In this document: in pieces, positions 6,285 through 6,636 of the stretch
Position numbering within the stretch: position 1 is the stretch's first letter
Layout: each line of letters opens with the position of its first letter
From: Clostridiales bacterium
GTDB taxonomy: Bacteria > Bacillota > Clostridia > Oscillospirales > Ruminococcaceae
Assembly: GCA_012800685.1 (NCBI GenBank)
Contig: JAAZIT010000174.1
Coordinates: 1 to 6,636 of the forward strand
Length of the DNA stretch: 6,636 nt
Direction of reading: 5' to 3'
Made by a program: the position numbers and the translations under genes
Notes under the pieces: generated by a model
Database searches by the model: none
The model's input: only the letters and a program-made list of their open reading frames with translations
What the model was told of the DNA's origin: nothing

Positions 6285-6313
6285 TAGTTAAATGTTTTTA
6301 AAAAACTTAACTA
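6285..6313 (+). other. AT-rich inverted repeat downstream of GNAT
   Basis: TAGTTAA (6285-6291) and TTAACTA (6307-6313) form a 7-bp stem that can extend by GTTT/AAAC across a 2-base bulge. There is no T tract after it and almost no GC, so I do not call it a terminator. It is the first structure in the 336-base gap between GNAT and the epimerase gene; bases 6234-6284 show nothing else. Confidence 0.4.
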
Positions 6314-6328
6314 CAAAAATAGGCATTA

Positions 6329-6337
6329 TGACTACAT
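6329..6337 (+). promoter_or_regulatory. Possible anti-terminator arm
   Basis: TGACTACAT here is the exact complement of ATGTAGTCA at 6403-6411, the right arm of the terminator. It is nearly identical to TGACTATAT (6372-6380) in the left arm, differing at one base. The two left arms cannot pair with the right arm at the same time. The sequence arrangement is seen directly; regulatory switching is inference. Confidence 0.35.
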
Positions 6338-6367
6338 AAAAAATAAAATGAATTTAAATATATTTAG

Positions 6368-6420
6368 AACTTGACTATATAAGAATTAAATGGGGTGGTG
6401 TAATGTAGTCAAGTTTTTGT
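6368..6420 (+). terminator. Long-looped intrinsic terminator in the GNAT-epimerase gap
   Basis: AACTTGACTA (6368-6377) pairs with TAGTCAAGTT (6406-6415), extended inward by a G-U and two A-U pairs to 13 pairs. The loop is 22 bases (6381-6402) and contains the G-rich TGGGGTGGTG. TTTTTG followed by seven or more T (6414-6426) completes a strong plus-strand terminator, about 135 bases after the GNAT stop. An upstream copy of part of the left arm (6329-6337) could compete for the right arm, as in attenuators. Confidence 0.82.
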
Positions 6421-6485
6421 TTTTTTGTTATCAAAAGCTTATTAGCTTTCACTTTATATAAAAATACTATTTAAAAATAAAAATG

Positions 6486-6514
6486 TTGATTTATGTCACA
6501 AATTTTGGTATAAT
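6486..6514 (+). promoter_or_regulatory. Extended -10 sigma-A-type promoter of the epimerase-like gene
   Basis: TTGATT (6486-6491), 17 bases, then TATAAT (6509-6514) preceded by TGG form an extended -10 promoter. It lies after the terminator at 6368-6420, so the next gene is transcribed independently, with a leader of about 50 bases. A small 6-bp hairpin (AAAGCT 6434-6439 with AGCTTT 6444-6449) lies upstream and has no clear role. Confidence 0.78.
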
Positions 6515-6569
6515 AAAAGATATATATTTTATTGAATAATGAGTTATTAAATTTTACGGGGGATTAGAA

Positions 6570-6636
6570 ATGAAAATAAGTTTTTCAACACTAGGGTGTC
6601 CAGATTTTTCTTGGACCGACATTTACTCAATGGCAA
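6570..6636 (+). CDS. Sugar phosphate isomerase/epimerase-like protein, 3'-truncated by window edge
   Basis: Only 22 residues are in the window: MKISFSTLGCPDFSWTDIYS then MA. This opening (first beta strand with STLGCP, then an aromatic-rich W-x-x-I segment) is typical of the xylose isomerase-like TIM-barrel family that includes sugar phosphate isomerases/epimerases and IolE-like enzymes. The metal-binding and catalytic residues lie beyond the edge, so the reaction cannot be named. GGGGG at 6558-6562 with a 7-base spacer supports the ATG, and an extended -10 promoter sits about 55 bases upstream. The call rests on a short N-terminal match. Confidence 0.7.
   Translation, partial: MKISFSTLGCPDFSWTDIYSMA

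Noticed and set aside
6285..6313. Inverted repeat as the GNAT terminator
   Set aside because: It is bulged, nearly all AT and not followed by a T tract; the structure at 6368-6420 is a far better terminator.

Overview
The window is strongly AT-rich bacterial DNA with AGGAGG-type ribosome binding sites, TTGACA/TATAAT-type promoters and many intrinsic hairpin terminators. Together with an aspartokinase of the Gram-positive monofunctional type, a Thr-rich lipoprotein and a secreted protein ending in a sortase-like TPSTG tail, this points to a low-GC Firmicute. A gut or rumen Clostridium of the Ruminococcus/Oscillospiraceae kind is my best guess, an inference from protein style rather than from a marker gene.

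Layout. (1) Bases 1-1248, plus strand: aspartate kinase, cut at its 5' end by the window edge, closed by a strong terminator. (2) Bases 1483-2217 and 2475-3251, minus strand: two exported proteins that look like diverged paralogues. One is a lipoprotein held in the membrane; the other has a C-terminal wall-sorting signal. Each has its own terminator, and their upstream regions share a 10-bp motif. (3) Bases 3471-4250, minus strand: a short-chain dehydrogenase whose start lies 13 codons inside the longest open frame. (4) Bases 4251-4530: a divergent promoter region with good sigma-A-type promoters facing both ways. (5) Bases 4531-6233, plus strand: a two-gene operon of a DUF815-type AAA+ ATPase and a GNAT acetyltransferase, overlapping by one base (TAATG). 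(6) Bases 6234-6569: a 336-base gap with a long-looped terminator, a duplicated competing arm upstream of it, and a separate extended -10 promoter. (7) Bases 6570-6636: the start of a sugar phosphate isomerase/epimerase-like gene, cut at its 3' end.

The genes do not form one pathway. The aspartokinase is core amino acid biosynthesis, the two exported proteins are envelope components of unknown function, and the SDR, AAA+ ATPase/GNAT pair and epimerase are separate transcription units. No mobile element, CRISPR array, tRNA, rRNA or clear novel system is visible. The points most worth following are the paralogous pair with two different anchoring modes and a possibly shared promoter motif, and the attenuator-like structure at 6329-6420.
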